DNA of 64,000 nucleotides, taken from contig OY760934.1 in NCBI GenBank assembly GCA_963664245.1, forward strand, positions 434,001-498,000, in the 5' to 3' direction. The translations under genes were made by a program, and so were the position numbers. The notes beneath the pieces were generated by a model. It did not search any database. It was not told the origin of the DNA and saw only the letters and a program-made list of their open reading frames with translations. Shown piece by piece: positions 54,750-63,729 of this stretch. The DNA comes from GCA-2711565 sp963664245. GTDB lineage: Bacteria > Bacteroidota > Bacteroidia > Bacteroidales > GCA-2711565. Positions within the stretch are counted from its first letter, which is position 1. Every line of letters begins with the position of its first letter.

Positions 54750-55511
54750 ATGAATAATTACGACATTAATAAGCTGTTTGATTTTTTTAATTATTGGAAA
54801 GATTTCACACAACCGACAGAATTTTTTTGCGAAGGTTGGTTAACAAGATTGATGATATTTTCAGTGACCGATTATGGACTTAAAGAGCATGATTTATTTA
54901 TAAAGCCAAACAATAAATATTTCAGTGAATCATTGCTTTATTCTCCTTTTTTAGCAAGATTTGAAAAAGATCCATTAGCCGAATCTTTTACACACGCTGA
55001 TAGTGCAATCGGTGAATTTCAAATTGGAGATGGTTTTAATAAAGGCGCGTTAAAACTAATTGGCAATGATTTGAAAATTATAGAAGCAAAAATTTTCTCG
55101 GAGTTTTCTCCAAAAGTTACTAATGCTAACTTTTATAATCAAGCAGCAAGATATATTGCATGCATAACTGAGACAATCGACAGAGCGGGTAAAATTAATC
55201 AGTTAAATGATTTAACTATAAGCTTTTATTTGATAGTGCCAAAGAAACAATACGATGAAAAGAAAAGTTATGAAGTCGCAATGAATAAGATAAAGATTCA
55301 TGAAACTGTTCAAAAACGTGTAGCCCAATATAAAGACGAATCTGATTACAAAAAACGGAAACTTTGGTTTGATTCAAAATTTAAAAATTTACTTGACAAG
55401 ATAATCATCAAACCGATTTTTTATGAAGACGTAATTTCTGATTTACATGATTATCGATTTGTTAAAGAAATCAAAGAGTATTATAATATGTGCCTAGATT
55501 ATAACAAATAA
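54750..55511 (+). CDS. Unknown protein with possible PD-(D/E)XK nuclease-like site
   Basis: 253 residues, soluble. The segment around residues 84-114 ends in LKIIEAKIF; an acidic residue upstream (D84 or D94) followed by a hydrophobic strand and E112-x-K114 is the spacing pattern of PD-(D/E)XK nucleases, and NFYNQAARYIACI after it could be the supporting helix. This is a pattern reading, not a family match. The gene lies between the IS110 element and a cassette boundary (GGTGCACAAC at 55517). Confidence 0.6.
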   Translation: MNNYDINKLFDFFNYWKDFTQPTEFFCEGWLTRLMIFSVTDYGLKEHDLFIKPNNKYFSESLLYSPFLARFEKDPLAESFTHADSAIGEFQIGDGFNKGALKLIGNDLKIIEAKIFSEFSPKVTNANFYNQAARYIACITETIDRAGKINQLNDLTISFYLIVPKKQYDEKKSYEVAMNKIKIHETVQKRVAQYKDESDYKKRKLWFDSKFKNLLDKIIIKPIFYEDVISDLHDYRFVKEIKEYYNMCLDYNK

Positions 55512-55516
55512 AACAC

Positions 55517-55800
55517 GGTGCACAACATTTGGAACTGTTGCACAACACTATTATGGGAAAAATAATTTGTAGAAATTGAGGGTTTTAGATGTATTCTTTT
55601 TATATTTACCTCATTAGAAGGATAATGCTTACTCCCCAGCATTGTGAAAGGTGGTTTAAATATTTAAAAAGTTGTGTTATACAACTAGATAAAAACACAA
55701 CAGGCCAACTTTGAATCACTTGGTAGGTGATTTATGTTGTGTAAAATAACCTATTACTATAGTGGAATAACACACTTTGGTTTATATATACGTTACCTGC
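55517..55800 (+). repeat. Cassette boundary and spacer repeat, copy 2, ending in GTTACCTGC
   Basis: Begins with GGTGCACAAC and a GGAACTGTTGCACAAC segment also present at 58962-58977, continues with the repeat shared with copy 1 (55558-55798), and ends with GTTACCTGC (55792-55800), the start of the next cassette. No frame of note. Confidence 0.7.
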
Positions 55801-55867
55801 AAGGCTGAAAAAATGGCAATCGTACCAAATAAACATAGATATTAACCTTTTAATAAAATAATCAACT

Positions 55868-56911
55868 ATGGCAAAAAGAATAGACTCAAGTTCAATTATC
55901 ATTGAAAAAGTTATTGTACATGATATTCCAAAGCATTCAAAAGGGGACTTATCAAATGAACCTAAATATAGCGAGCAGGAGAGTAAACTATCTGATGGTC
56001 TGAGATTATTTTTTAAGGATAAAGTCGTTCAATCTCTAAATAGTGACAAATCATTCAAAATTTGTTTTAATAGTGAAAACACTTCACCTGTTTCATGGAT
56101 TACAAATGATTTGTTAATCTCAAATGGTTCTGAATTAGTTAATCAATCAAAGCAAATTGCTAAGTTCCTTTTTGAAATTCAGGTTGGTTCAAATGCTGCT
56201 GGAATCTTAGTTTTCATTTTTGGAAAAGTAAACTATAATAATACTTGTATAATTTTAAAACTGGAAAGAGATAAAGGAGCTCAATTAACTCTTGACCCAG
56301 CAACGAAATCATATAATATTGAAGAAGTTCAAGACCTAATGTTGACTCAGAAAACTAAAATTTTCAAGGTTGCATTATTCATTCTCCGTAATGATTTTGA
56401 TGCCCAGTTTGATGGAATGATTATGGACTATCAAATTGATATCAGGGCCAAAAAAGAAGTTAGTACTTGGTTTATTGATAAATTCTTAGGCTGCAAGGCT
56501 TTTGAAGACCCCCAAATTACTACCCAGTATTTTTACAATTACACTAGACAGTTTATATATACACTAGAAGATGAAGTCGAAAAAGCTAAATATATACAAG
56601 ATTTGAATTCATACATTCAAAAAAATAATCAATTACTCAGTCCCAAAGAGTTCGCTGATGATTATTTATTGACAATTGAGCAAAAAAATAATTATAAAAA
56701 TTATTTACAAACTAAGAATTTTTCATTTTCATCTTTCCCGAAAGACACAACACAAATTGACAGACTTATTAAAAAATTCGTTGTAGCATTCGAAAATGGC
56801 ATTTCAATATCTGGAAGCAATGGAACTTTTAATGACAATGTCTTGCTTGAAACATTATCTGACGGTCAACACAGGGCTGAAATTACATCTAAAATTAAGA
56901 CTATAAGCTAA
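55868..56911 (+). CDS. NdpA-type nucleoid-associated protein homologue, first copy
   Basis: 347 residues. The N-terminus SIIIEKVIVHDIPKHSKG, the SEQESKLSDGLRLFFKDKVV segment, the middle strand GSNAAGILVFIFGK, EEVQDLMLTQKTKIFKVALFI, and the C-terminal region resemble the PF04245 37-kDa nucleoid-associated protein family (NdpA/YejK). These bind the nucleoid, but their function is poorly known. It overlaps the next gene by one base (TAATG). It is the first of three coupled genes in one cassette, alongside an alarmone-synthetase-like gene and a second NdpA homologue. Confidence 0.78.
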   Translation: MAKRIDSSSIIIEKVIVHDIPKHSKGDLSNEPKYSEQESKLSDGLRLFFKDKVVQSLNSDKSFKICFNSENTSPVSWITNDLLISNGSELVNQSKQIAKFLFEIQVGSNAAGILVFIFGKVNYNNTCIILKLERDKGAQLTLDPATKSYNIEEVQDLMLTQKTKIFKVALFILRNDFDAQFDGMIMDYQIDIRAKKEVSTWFIDKFLGCKAFEDPQITTQYFYNYTRQFIYTLEDEVEKAKYIQDLNSYIQKNNQLLSPKEFADDYLLTIEQKNNYKNYLQTKNFSFSSFPKDTTQIDRLIKKFVVAFENGISISGSNGTFNDNVLLETLSDGQHRAEITSKIKTIS

Positions 56912-57894
56912 TGCCTGTTAATATAAAAGATATTGCAGCATCTTGGGAAAAGGATGAACCTAAGTTTAGGAAAATGGGGGAAATTGTTTCTTTATTTATT
57001 AAATCAAATATAACGGAATGTGAAATATTGCCGGAGATTTCTTTTAGGACAAAAGAGCTATTAAGCATTATAAAAAAAATCAAAAAGAAATTAAAGTATA
57101 AAGAATACTCCTATTCGCATTTAAATGACAAGCTTGGAATTCGTATAATTTGTTCTTTTCAGGAGGAAATGAACTTAATAGATATATTCTTAAAAAAATA
57201 CTTTAGCATTGTAAGCACTGAATATAAAAAAGAGGAACTCAGCTTTGACACTTTAGGTTACATTTCAAATCATTATGATGCTTGCATTAATACTAATGTT
57301 GCAGAATTTAAAAAATATTCTGATTACCATAATTTGGTTTTTGAAATTCAGGTTCGTACTTTAAATCAGCATGCTTGGTCAAATATAGCTCATTCATTGT
57401 CATACAAACAAGACTCTGAAATACCACCAAAACTTAATCGTAGAGTTTATAGATTATTGTCACTCTATGAAATTGCTGATGATGAAATTTCAGCGGTGAA
57501 CAATGCTTTAACGAGTCATCCTGATAGTTATATTTATTCATTGCTTAGGAAGTTAGAAGGTAAGATTTACAAATTTGCTAAAATTGATTATGATAGAGAT
57601 ACATCCATAATTGCAATCAGAAATTTGATGAACTATTTCTCGAAGGATGAGCAAAAAATCATATCTTTAGAAATCGAACAATTTATTGAAACAAATCAAC
57701 AGAAAATTCAAAGAATTTTTGATGAAAACAGAATTAGATTTTTTGAATTTCCGTTTTTAACACAGCCAGAAATATTTATTGTTTGGTTTGGCGTAGAGAA
57801 ATATTCATTTTCTATTGATGATAACTGGGCAAACGATTTTGATTACTTTGAATTAGAACATATAAAAACCCTATGGGGAAAAACTATTGATTGA
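56911..57894 (+). CDS. RelA/SpoT-domain nucleotide pyrophosphokinase-like protein
   Basis: 327 residues, single synthetase domain without hydrolase or regulatory domains. Visible synthetase motifs: R46-T-K-E (ATP-binding Arg/Lys helix), DKLGIRIICSF at 73-83, GYISNHYDA at 116-124 (the acceptor-stacking Tyr loop) and EIQVRTLNQHAWSNIAH at 145-161 (catalytic Glu). The C-terminal 150 residues are helical and specific. It may make (p)ppGpp, or, as toxic relatives do, pyrophosphorylate ATP or tRNA. It is locked between two NdpA homologues (one-base overlap, then a two-base gap), so the three products probably act together. Confidence 0.87.
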   Translation: MPVNIKDIAASWEKDEPKFRKMGEIVSLFIKSNITECEILPEISFRTKELLSIIKKIKKKLKYKEYSYSHLNDKLGIRIICSFQEEMNLIDIFLKKYFSIVSTEYKKEELSFDTLGYISNHYDACINTNVAEFKKYSDYHNLVFEIQVRTLNQHAWSNIAHSLSYKQDSEIPPKLNRRVYRLLSLYEIADDEISAVNNALTSHPDSYIYSLLRKLEGKIYKFAKIDYDRDTSIIAIRNLMNYFSKDEQKIISLEIEQFIETNQQKIQRIFDENRIRFFEFPFLTQPEIFIVWFGVEKYSFSIDDNWANDFDYFELEHIKTLWGKTID

Positions 57895-57896
57895 AT

Positions 57897-58943
57897 ATGA
57901 TAGACTATACAAATTGTAATATTGAAAAGGTATCAGTGCATAAAGTTGGGAATAAGACCAATGACGAGGAATTACACTTATCAAAAACTCCTTTAGATAT
58001 ATCAGACATAAAACTAAGAGAATTACTTATCAGATATTTTCTTAAGCCTTTTATAACAACTGAGTTTTACAATTTCACATTTTCAAATGGTGACTTTAAA
58101 TTGAATCCATTATTCAATTATGCGAGTAGATTCTTTGATGATTCAAACTCTTTTCATTCTAGTTCAGTCAATATTGCCAAACAATTGTTTGAAGTCTCAA
58201 TTCATCCCAATATAAAATCAGGAGATTTGTTTATTACAAAATTATCAAACATTAATATCGCAGAAGTTAGTATAGAAGCTATTGGAATATTTAAATCTGA
58301 AAACAGACAACCTTTTTTAAAACTTGATAACCAAACAGATGATTTTTTTCTTAAGTATGACGATGGGATAAATATCGATAAGTTAGACAAGGGGTGTTTA
58401 ATATTTAATGTGGGAAAATCTGAAGGATTTAAAGTATGTATAATTGATAAATCCAACAAATCAGTTGAGGCTCAGTTTTGGAAGGATATTTTTCTAAACC
58501 TAAAGCCTTGCAATGACAACTACAATTCTACCAAGGAATTTTTGAATATTACTAAACAATATCTAACAAAACAAGTCTCAGAAGATTTTGACATACCGAA
58601 GGCTGACAAAATTGATTTGCTTAATAAGTCAGTTGAATATTTTAAATCACATGATTCATTTGACAAAGAAGAATTTGAGAATGATGTTTTTAAAAACAAT
58701 GAATTAATAGAATCCTTTCGGAATTTCGACAATAATTACAGAGAAAATAACGAAATCTCTATTCAGGAAAATTTTGAAATTTCATCACAAGCAGTAAAAA
58801 AACAATCAAGAGCTTTTAAAAGTGTTCTGAAGTTAGATAAGAATTTCCACATTTATATTCATGGAGACAAAAACAAAATAGAACAAGGAATAGAATCTGA
58901 TGGAAGAAAATATTATAAAATTTACTATGACAATGAGCAATAA
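57897..58943 (+). CDS. NdpA-type nucleoid-associated protein homologue, second copy
   Basis: Start set at the ATG at 57897 (MIDYTNCNIEKVSVH) rather than the TTG at 57891 inside the previous stop. 348 residues. Strong resemblance to Bacteroidota nucleoid-associated proteins (PF04245): SVHKVGNKTNDEELHLS, HPNIKSGDLFITKLSN, AIGIFKSENRQPFLKL, GINIDKLDKGCLIFNVGK, and C-terminal HIYIHGDKNKIEQG. It is a distant relative of the first gene of the operon. The cassette's 3' boundary GCAGGTAAC begins 6 bases after its stop. Confidence 0.88.
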   Translation: MIDYTNCNIEKVSVHKVGNKTNDEELHLSKTPLDISDIKLRELLIRYFLKPFITTEFYNFTFSNGDFKLNPLFNYASRFFDDSNSFHSSSVNIAKQLFEVSIHPNIKSGDLFITKLSNINIAEVSIEAIGIFKSENRQPFLKLDNQTDDFFLKYDDGINIDKLDKGCLIFNVGKSEGFKVCIIDKSNKSVEAQFWKDIFLNLKPCNDNYNSTKEFLNITKQYLTKQVSEDFDIPKADKIDLLNKSVEYFKSHDSFDKEEFENDVFKNNELIESFRNFDNNYRENNEISIQENFEISSQAVKKQSRAFKSVLKLDKNFHIYIHGDKNKIEQGIESDGRKYYKIYYDNEQ

Positions 58944-58949
58944 AGCCCA

Positions 58950-59030
58950 GCAGGTAACAATGGTAACTGTTGCACAACTCTTTGCTATATAAGAAATAAC
59001 ACACATTGGTTTATACATACGTTGTGCTTC
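58950..59030. other. attC-like recombination site of the NdpA-RelA cassette
   Basis: GCAGGTAAC (58950-58958) is the exact reverse complement of this cassette's start GTTACCTGC (55792-55800), 3.2 kb upstream. The site ends with GTTGTGCTTC (59021-59030), the start of the next cassette. It carries the AATAACACACATTGG block also found in both spacer repeats. Between 59031 and 59270 lies AT-rich leader of the restriction operon with no convincing gene. Confidence 0.62.
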
Positions 59031-59270
59031 ATACTAAAAAGGCCGAAGACTAAATATAAATAGATAGGAAAATTAGAATATGAGAAGTGAAATATTAGAA
59101 CTTAATATTAACAAGAAAGAAAAAGCCCACGCTTCGCATTTTTTTAAATTTCTCTGCCTGCCCGCATTTGGCACATTTGCAAAGTCGTACGAGCCGACAC
59201 ACAACCTAAACTTTACAAAAGAGCCAAATCTCCCATCGCACAAGACAACAATCCGTATCTTAGCAACTTT

Positions 59271-62066
59271 ATGAAAAACGAAAAACAGACACGGAAAGAA
59301 ATAATAGACAACCGTTTAAAACAAGCAGGTTGGAATGTTGGTGACCGTACTCAAGTTATTGAAGAATTTGACATCATTGTAGATGAGAACATGGTTAATG
59401 AAGCTCATACTGCGTATGCTGGACATCAATACAGTGATTATGTTCTTTTAGGAAAAGACGGAAAGCCGTTGGCTGTTGTTGAAGCAAAGAAGTCAAGCGT
59501 TGATGCAAATGTTGGCAAAGAACAAGCAAAACAATATTGCTACAATATTCAAAAGGAAAAAGGTGGAGAACTTCCATTTTGTTTTTATACAAATGGACAC
59601 GACATATATTTTTGGGATTTAGAAAACTATCCACCTAAGAAAGTTTATGGTTTCCCGACTCGTGATGACCTCGAAAGATATTCGTACATCAGAAAAAAAA
59701 GAAAAACACTATCAGGAGAATACATAAATACAAAAATTGCAGGAAGAGATTATCAAATTGGGGCAATCAGAGCTGTTTTGGAAGCTGTTGAAAAACGAAA
59801 GAAAAGATTTCTTTTAGTTATGGCAACAGGTACAGGAAAAACAAGAACTTGTATTGCTTTAGTTGATGCTCTAATGAGGACTGGCTGGGTTGAAAGAGTT
59901 TTGTTTTTAGTGGACAGAATTGCACTTCGAGACCAAACACTTGATGCTTTCAAAGAACATTTGCCAAATGAACCAAGATGGCCAAAACAAGGAGAAAAAG
60001 AAATTGTAAAAGATAAGAGAATTTACGTTTCCACCTATCCTACAATGTTGAATATAATTCGCAATGAAGAAAAAACATTAAGTCCGCATTTCTTTGATTT
60101 AATTGTAGTTGACGAAAGTCATCGTAGTATTTACAATACTTATCAAGAAGTTTTAGACTACTTCAACACAATTACACTTGGTTTGACTGCAACACCAACC
60201 GATGTAATCGACCATAATACATTTCAATTGTTTGAAACTGAAGATGGAGTGCCAACATATGCTTATTCCTATGACGAAGCAGTAAATCACATTCCACCAT
60301 ACTTGTGCAATTTTCAGGTAATGAAAATTAAAACCAAGTTTCAGGCAGAAGGAATTAGCAAAAGGACAATTGCTCTCGAAGACCAAAAGAATTTAATATT
60401 AGAAGGAAAAGAGATTGAAGAAATAAACTATGAAGGAACCGAACTCGAAAAGAAAGTAATTAATCGAGGTACAAATGCTTTGATTGTTCGTGAATTCATG
60501 GAAGAATGTATTAAAGATGCCAATGGAGTTTTGCCAGGCAAAACAATTTTCTTTTGTGCAACAAAAGCCCATGCAAGACGCATGGAAGAAATCTTCGATT
60601 CACTTTACCCTGAATACAAAGGAGAATTAGCAAAGGTTTTAGTCAGTGAAAACCCAAGAGTTTACGGAAAAGGCGGATTGCTTGACCAGTTTACTAATAA
60701 CGACATGCCAAGAATTGCTTTAAGTGTTGACATGTTAGATACAGGAATTGATGTGAGAGAATTGGTAAATCTGGTTTTTGCAAAACCAGTATACAGCTAC
60801 ACAAAGTTTTGGCAAATGATTGGTAGAGGAACTCGTTTACTTGAAGCAGAAAAAATAAAACCTTGGTGTACAGAGAAAGACGGATTTTTGATTTTAGATT
60901 GTTGGGATAACTTTGAACATTTTAAACTAAACCCAAGAGGAAAAGAATTAAAAGGTCAAATTCCTTTGCCTGTTCGTTTGTTCGGTGTACGATTAGATAA
61001 AATTGAAAAAGCTATTGAGTTAGAAAAAACCGAAATAACCAAAAATGAAATTGAGAAACTTAGAAAGCAAATTGAATCGCTTCCGCAAAACTCAATTGTA
61101 ATTTTAGATGCTAAGCACGAGTTACAAAGATTAGAAGATGAAAACTTTTGGAATCATTTATCCAATGGCAAAATCGAATTTTTAAAATCAATTGTAAAAC
61201 CATTGTTCAGAACTGTTTCTGACACTGATTTTAAAGCTATGCGATTTGAAAAAGATATTGTTGAAGTTTCGTTGGCAAAACTTTCTGACGAAAATGAAAA
61301 GTTTGAAACTCTAAAAGATAGTATTGTAGAAGAAATTGCGGAATTACCTTTGTCAGTAAATATAGTCGCCAAAGAGGAAAAACTTATCCGACAAAGTCAA
61401 ACAAATCATTACTGGTCAATTATTTCAGAGGAGAATTTTGACAACCTAATTACTAAGATTGCACCATTAATGCGATTTAGAGAAGCCATCGTTCCCCTTG
61501 GCCCTGCTAAATTCAACTTCAAAGATTTAGTTAGTGAAAAAGAATATGTTGAGTTTGGTCCACAACACGAAGCATTAAGTATTGCTAAATACCGCGAACT
61601 AGTTGAGCAAAAAGTAAATGAATTAGTTTCGAGTAATCCACTTTTACAAAAACTAAAGGAAGGTAAAGAAATTACAGCATCGGAAGCTGAACAGTTAGCA
61701 GAAGAATTACACAATGAGCATCCACATATTACTATTGACTTGCTTCGTAGAGTTTACAATCATCGAAAAGCACAGTTTGTCCAATTCATAAAACACATTT
61801 TAGGCATTGAAATTTTGGAATCATTCAATGAAACTGTGTCCAAAGCATTTGATGATTTCATTGCTAAGCATAGTTATTTATCGAGCCGTCAATTACAATT
61901 TATGGATTTGCTACGCAATTTCATTTTGGAAAAAGGTGAATTGCAAAAACGAAATCTTATTGAATCTCCATTTACCTTAATTCATCCGCAAGGCATAAGG
62001 GGCGTTTTCAGTCCTGCGGAAATTGACGAAATTTTAGTATTTACCGAAAAATTAATAGCAGCATAA
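59271..62066 (+). CDS. hsdR: Type I restriction enzyme, R (translocase/endonuclease) subunit
   Basis: 931 residues. The N-terminal nuclease (about 1-120) shows D56...E71-A-K73 (SDYVLL...AVVEAKKSS), the PD-(D/E)XK core. SF2 motor: Walker A MATGTGKTRT near residue 184, DEAH-type VDESHRSIYNTY near 280, LTATPT near 304, and helicase C motifs DMLDTGIDVRE and QMIGRGTRL. The C-terminus (FNETVSKAFDDF, PQGIRGVFSPAEIDEI) binds the MTase core. Cuts unmodified DNA after translocation. It is the first gene of an hsdRMS operon placed directly after a cassette start; its stop overlaps hsdM by one base. Confidence 0.95.
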   Translation: MKNEKQTRKEIIDNRLKQAGWNVGDRTQVIEEFDIIVDENMVNEAHTAYAGHQYSDYVLLGKDGKPLAVVEAKKSSVDANVGKEQAKQYCYNIQKEKGGELPFCFYTNGHDIYFWDLENYPPKKVYGFPTRDDLERYSYIRKKRKTLSGEYINTKIAGRDYQIGAIRAVLEAVEKRKKRFLLVMATGTGKTRTCIALVDALMRTGWVERVLFLVDRIALRDQTLDAFKEHLPNEPRWPKQGEKEIVKDKRIYVSTYPTMLNIIRNEEKTLSPHFFDLIVVDESHRSIYNTYQEVLDYFNTITLGLTATPTDVIDHNTFQLFETEDGVPTYAYSYDEAVNHIPPYLCNFQVMKIKTKFQAEGISKRTIALEDQKNLILEGKEIEEINYEGTELEKKVINRGTNALIVREFMEECIKDANGVLPGKTIFFCATKAHARRMEEIFDSLYPEYKGELAKVLVSENPRVYGKGGLLDQFTNNDMPRIALSVDMLDTGIDVRELVNLVFAKPVYSYTKFWQMIGRGTRLLEAEKIKPWCTEKDGFLILDCWDNFEHFKLNPRGKELKGQIPLPVRLFGVRLDKIEKAIELEKTEITKNEIEKLRKQIESLPQNSIVILDAKHELQRLEDENFWNHLSNGKIEFLKSIVKPLFRTVSDTDFKAMRFEKDIVEVSLAKLSDENEKFETLKDSIVEEIAELPLSVNIVAKEEKLIRQSQTNHYWSIISEENFDNLITKIAPLMRFREAIVPLGPAKFNFKDLVSEKEYVEFGPQHEALSIAKYRELVEQKVNELVSSNPLLQKLKEGKEITASEAEQLAEELHNEHPHITIDLLRRVYNHRKAQFVQFIKHILGIEILESFNETVSKAFDDFIAKHSYLSSRQLQFMDLLRNFILEKGELQKRNLIESPFTLIHPQGIRGVFSPAEIDEILVFTEKLIAA

Positions 62067-63729
62067 TGTTACAGAATAATCCAACACTTAAATCATTAAT
62101 AAACAGCCTTTGGAACACGCTTTGGAGCGGAGGCATCAGTAATCCACTTTCAGCTATTGAGCAAATTACTTATTTGATTTTCATGAAACGCCTTGACGAC
62201 ATGGAGGCGAAACGAGAAGCTGATGCTAAATTTATTGGTGAAAATTATGCTTCAAGATTCAGTGGGACATATGTTCCTTATGTGAATGAAGCCGCCTATC
62301 CTGTTGATGTTTCAGATAATCCAACTGAAAATCAGGAAATGCAAATTGCTTTGCAAAATGCAAAACAGCCAAGACCTAAAGAAGAATTACGTTGGAGCCA
62401 GTTCAAACGCATCACACCAACTGAAAAAATGCTTGAACATGTTCGATATAATGTTTTCCCGTTTATCAAATCATTAAATGGAACTACTTCTCCGTTCACC
62501 AAACACATGGCAAATGCTGTTTTTATTATTGAGAAACCAACTTTGTTATTTGAAGCTATCAATAAAATTGAAGAAATTTTTGTTGAAATTGAAAGAGATG
62601 CAAATGAGGGAGGACATACATTTCAAGACATTCAGGGCGATGTATATGAAATGTTGTTGAGCGAAATTGCTCAGGCAGGGAAAAACGGACAGTTTAGAAC
62701 GCCAAGACATATAATTAAACTCATGGCTGAACTGGTTGAACCTCAATTAGGACACCGCATTGCAGACCCAGCTTGTGGAACAGCAGGTTTCTTATTGGGA
62801 GCATATCAATATATTTTGACCGATTTAGTTAGAAAGAAAGACAAAAAGAAACTTGAAAAAGATGAAGACGGTTTTGAAAGAGGCACACTTTTTCAGCAGT
62901 CTTGGATGAAAAGAAAAAGGAAATACTAGAACAAAGCTTTTATGGTTTCGATGTTGATGTAACAATGGTTCGTCTGGGATTAATGAACCTTATGATGCAT
63001 GGAATTGATAATCCTAATATTAACTTTAAGGATTCATTAAGTAAATCATACAATGAAGCGGGACAATACGACATTGTTTTAGCAAACCCACCATTTACTG
63101 GAAAAATTGACAGAGGCGATATTAACCCAAGTTTACGAATAGACAGCCCTGCGAGTGAATTGCTGTTTTTAGACCGTATTTCCTCAATGCTTCGCATTGG
63201 AGGTAAAGCGGCAGTAATTATACCCGAAGGTGTTTTGTTTGGTAGTTCCAATGCTCAAAAACAAACACGAGAAATCTTGTTAAAAGACAATCAATTAGAA
63301 GCAGTTATTTCTTTACCAAGTGGAGCTTTTAAACCTTACACAGGTGTAAAAACTGCAATTCTTGTATTTACCAAAGTACAAGAAAAGAGTAAAACATGGC
63401 ACACTGATAAAGTTTGGTTTTACGGATTGCAAAGCGATGGATATTCATTAGACGATAATCGGAGGAGATTAAAAGACTTTCCTTTACCCGAAACAAAAGA
63501 GGCATTTGACAAGCGTTTCAAAGCAAAAACAGAAGACCGTAAATCATATTTCTTTGTGCCTGTTAGCGAAATTCAGGAAAACGACTTGGATTTGAGTTAC
63601 AACCGCTACAAAGAGTATGAATATGTGGAGCAAAAATACGACCCGCCGAAAGAAATTCTTTCAAAACTCATGAAACTCGAAAAGGAAATCTTAACCGATA
63701 TGGAAGAATTAAACAGCTTGATAGGATGA
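62066..63729 (+). pseudogene. hsdM: Type I DNA methyltransferase M subunit, split by a frameshift
   Basis: Two frames together make one HsdM. The first (62066-62929) has the HsdM N-terminal helical domain (1-150), FRTPRHIIKLMAELV and SAM motif IADPACGTAGFLLGAYQ, then runs out of family sequence after GTLF. The second (from about 62890, to 63729) continues FSAVLDEKKKEILEQ, DVTMVRLGLMNLMMHG, catalytic NPPFTGKID, VIIPEGVLFG and GAFKPYTGVKTAILVF. The break is at a T5 run (62889-62893); a T6 would restore GTLFSAVLDEKKKE. Either a sequencing or assembly error, a real inactivating mutation, or slippage-based control. It overlaps hsdS by 4 bases (ATGA). Confidence 0.9.

Noticed and set aside
59080..59274. 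64-residue plus-strand frame before hsdR
   Set aside because: It overlaps hsdR, has no start context, and its sequence looks like AT-rich leader with low-complexity turns rather than a protein.
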